A stretch of 64,000 nt of DNA, taken from positions 43,836,187 through 43,900,186 of the forward strand of contig ML681989.1 in assembly GCA_007922195.1 (NCBI GenBank), given 5' to 3'. Below, piece by piece: positions 62,389 through 64,000 of this stretch. Each line of letters begins with the position of its first letter. The first letter of the stretch is position 1. The stretch is from Podocnemis expansa. Taxonomy: Eukaryota > Chordata > Testudines > Podocnemididae. The translations under genes were made by a program, and so were the position numbers. Below the pieces are notes generated by a model, which saw only the letters and a program-made list of their open reading frames with translations, was not told the origin of the DNA and did no database searches.

Positions 62389-62681
62389 GGGTATGCCTGC
62401 ACAAGGATAAAAAGCCCTTGCATGTCTGGTCCAGGGCAGCTGACTCAGGCTTATGGGAACTCAGCATCTGTGGATGAAAAACTGCTGTGTAGATGGTTTG
62501 TGCTCAGGTTGGACCCTGAAATCCAGAATCCTAAAAAGAGAGAGAGAGGGGCCCCTGAGCCAGGCCTCCAGCCTAATCCCAAAGGTCTATATTGCAATTA
62601 GGCCTGTAGCCCAAGCCCTGTGAGGCCTATTCAGGTGACAAAGGGCAGCCAGGGGTGTCTAACTGCAGTATAGACCTACCC
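62389..62681. mobile_element. MITE with TATAGAC / TGCAGTA termini
   Basis: Left GGGTATGCCTGCACAAGGAT and right CTGCAGTATAGACCTACCC are approximate inverted repeats. The interior holds GGCAGCTGACTCAGGCTTATGG and GGCCCCTGAGCCAGGCCTCC. Similar to a MITE type I associate with turtle genomes. Confidence 0.65.
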
Positions 62682-64000
62682 TTAAAGTGCTTCTGAAGAA
62701 TTTACATTGCTTCACAGATCCTCCAGTCTCTATTCTGAATCTGTTCCTTTCTGACCTGGCAAAGAAACAAACAATGAAGTCACTCCTTTCTACTCTAGGA
62801 AGTGGTTATGATCACGAGTTCATGACCGCAGGAAAATGCAAAAATCTGTCCCTACATTCCATTGGATACATCACAGGAATTTTAGGGGTACATAATAGAA
62901 AAGAAGAATGTAAAATCTTAAACCTTTAAAGAAAGGATACAGCCCCTTAATATCTTTTCAGTAAGTTCTATTTTCAGGAGAAAATCTTTTTCAATTTATT
63001 TGCAGCATCTGTTTGAGACAAGGTCACTTGCATCAGCTCCAGTCAGAAGCATAAAGTGTTTCCATTTTACAGAACGGGAGAAAATAACTGAAGCAAGCTA
63101 GAATGGTTTGTTGCATATTTCTGGAATGATTACAAAAAGTGAGTCATGTGACATCTATGCACCACTATATTGTGTTTTAACAAGTTAGAGACAGAGCTAA
63201 AACAACCAGTAAAAAGAGCATCATAAGAAAAGATTTAGAGTATTATTAAGCAGCCTCATTAAACAACTAAGTTTACTTTTCTGATCAAAAAAGAAAACAT
63301 ATCACCAGAAAGGTTATCCACCTGAGACTGTTAGGATTCCATCAGCGCTACTGTCTACAACGAATGCCACACCAAATTCAGCTACATGGAAGTAAGTTAT
63401 TTTATAATGCTGAGAAGAAAATGTGTGCAAACGTATGTTTAATGTTTCCTAATTTTTCTTCCTGATTAATGTTAAATAAGATTATGCAATTAAACATTTC
63501 CCTTTTACACTTCTTATAACTCAACCAACCTCCATTTGTTAATAAAGTTACATGTCTAGAAATCATGGGTAAATACCAGTAGAGAACTGCAGAAACAATT
63601 ATCAGTAATACACTATCTTCAGAATGCTTACTGAAAGTATTATAAATAAGAGTGTTTTACACAGTACCTGTCTACAGCTAATACTGAAAACCCAACCACA
63701 TTATCTGACAATTAATACGTGCAGACTACCATATAAATTGAAAACGCTCAGTGACAAGCTATCAGTAAAATACATTTCCAAGAATGACTTCCACCTTCAT
63801 GTGTTTTTGAAATATTTCACTATAACTGAAGATTATTGAATTATTACTTATCTATGCCATATAACTCAGTACAGCTCCTGGGTTCATAGAAAGATGCTGC
63901 CAGACAAGTTAGATCTAATAAACAACATATCACAAAGGGTCTCAAGTACTTGTGTATGATATGGATGGGTCAATGCAACATCTTATAAAAGGCCCTGAAG

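Larger units (their letters stand above)
58027..64000. other. AT-rich region with three repeats, no gene recognised
   Basis: Mostly AT-rich non-coding sequence. It contains a hAT-like MITE (60310-60508), a foldback repeat (61066-61196), a GC-rich hAT-like element (61289-61970) and a MITE (62389-62681). From 62690 to 64000 I see nothing beyond short chance frames. Confidence 0.6.

Noticed and set aside
1..64000. CRISPR arrays, operons, bacterial promoters, rRNA or canonical tRNA genes
   Set aside because: None seen; the gene structure and repeats are those of a vertebrate nuclear genome, and tRNA-like pieces are SINE-derived.

Overview
The window is vertebrate nuclear DNA, most likely from a turtle. 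This rests on introns with canonical splice sites, CR1-type LINE fragments with the archosaur/turtle 3' end, and many short hAT- and Harbinger-like elements of kinds I associate with turtle genomes. No prokaryotic, organellar or viral gene was recognised. The turtle call is inference from repeat content, not from a species-specific marker.

The only host gene I can recognise is TAB3 (TGF-beta activated kinase 1 binding protein 3), on the minus strand. Its ATG is at 34306-34304 and its TGA at 7708-7706. Six coding exons can be placed to the base: 34205-34306, 24464-25916, 20282-20442, 18919-19012, 15087-15170 and 7706-7854. All splice sites are GT..AG and all phases agree. They encode an N-terminal CUE ubiquitin-binding domain, a long Pro/Ser/Gln-rich linker, a coiled coil and a C-terminal NZF zinc finger. 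One short exon known in the mammalian protein, just before the zinc finger, was not found; joining without it is in frame and gives 680 residues. A 5' UTR part of the first coding exon (34307-34393) carries a short upstream ORF. The 3' UTR runs from 7705 towards position 1; its end is unresolved.

From 34394 to 64000 lies upstream sequence (first intron or intergenic) without a recognisable host exon. It is dominated by mobile elements: two long CR1 copies (about 40618-42318 and 44370-46412), a decayed PIF/Harbinger element with a Myb/SANT-like gene on plus and a DDE nuclease on minus (about 51400-55095), and a well-preserved Tigger (pogo-like) DNA transposon with TIRs and TA duplications (55580-58024). 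A third long CR1 copy (11375-13402) lies inside a TAB3 intron.

Many non-autonomous hAT-like elements, several with 8-bp target duplications, are inserted into these and into each other. Examples are 11481-11668 in CR1, 41209-41397 in CR1, 44698-45735 and 46144-46331 in one CR1, 31654-33093 inside a tRNA-like SINE, and 54162-54587 inside the Harbinger nuclease. The order of nesting gives a relative insertion history. Most long open frames outside TAB3 and the transposases lie in the GC-rich interiors of such elements and are not considered genes.
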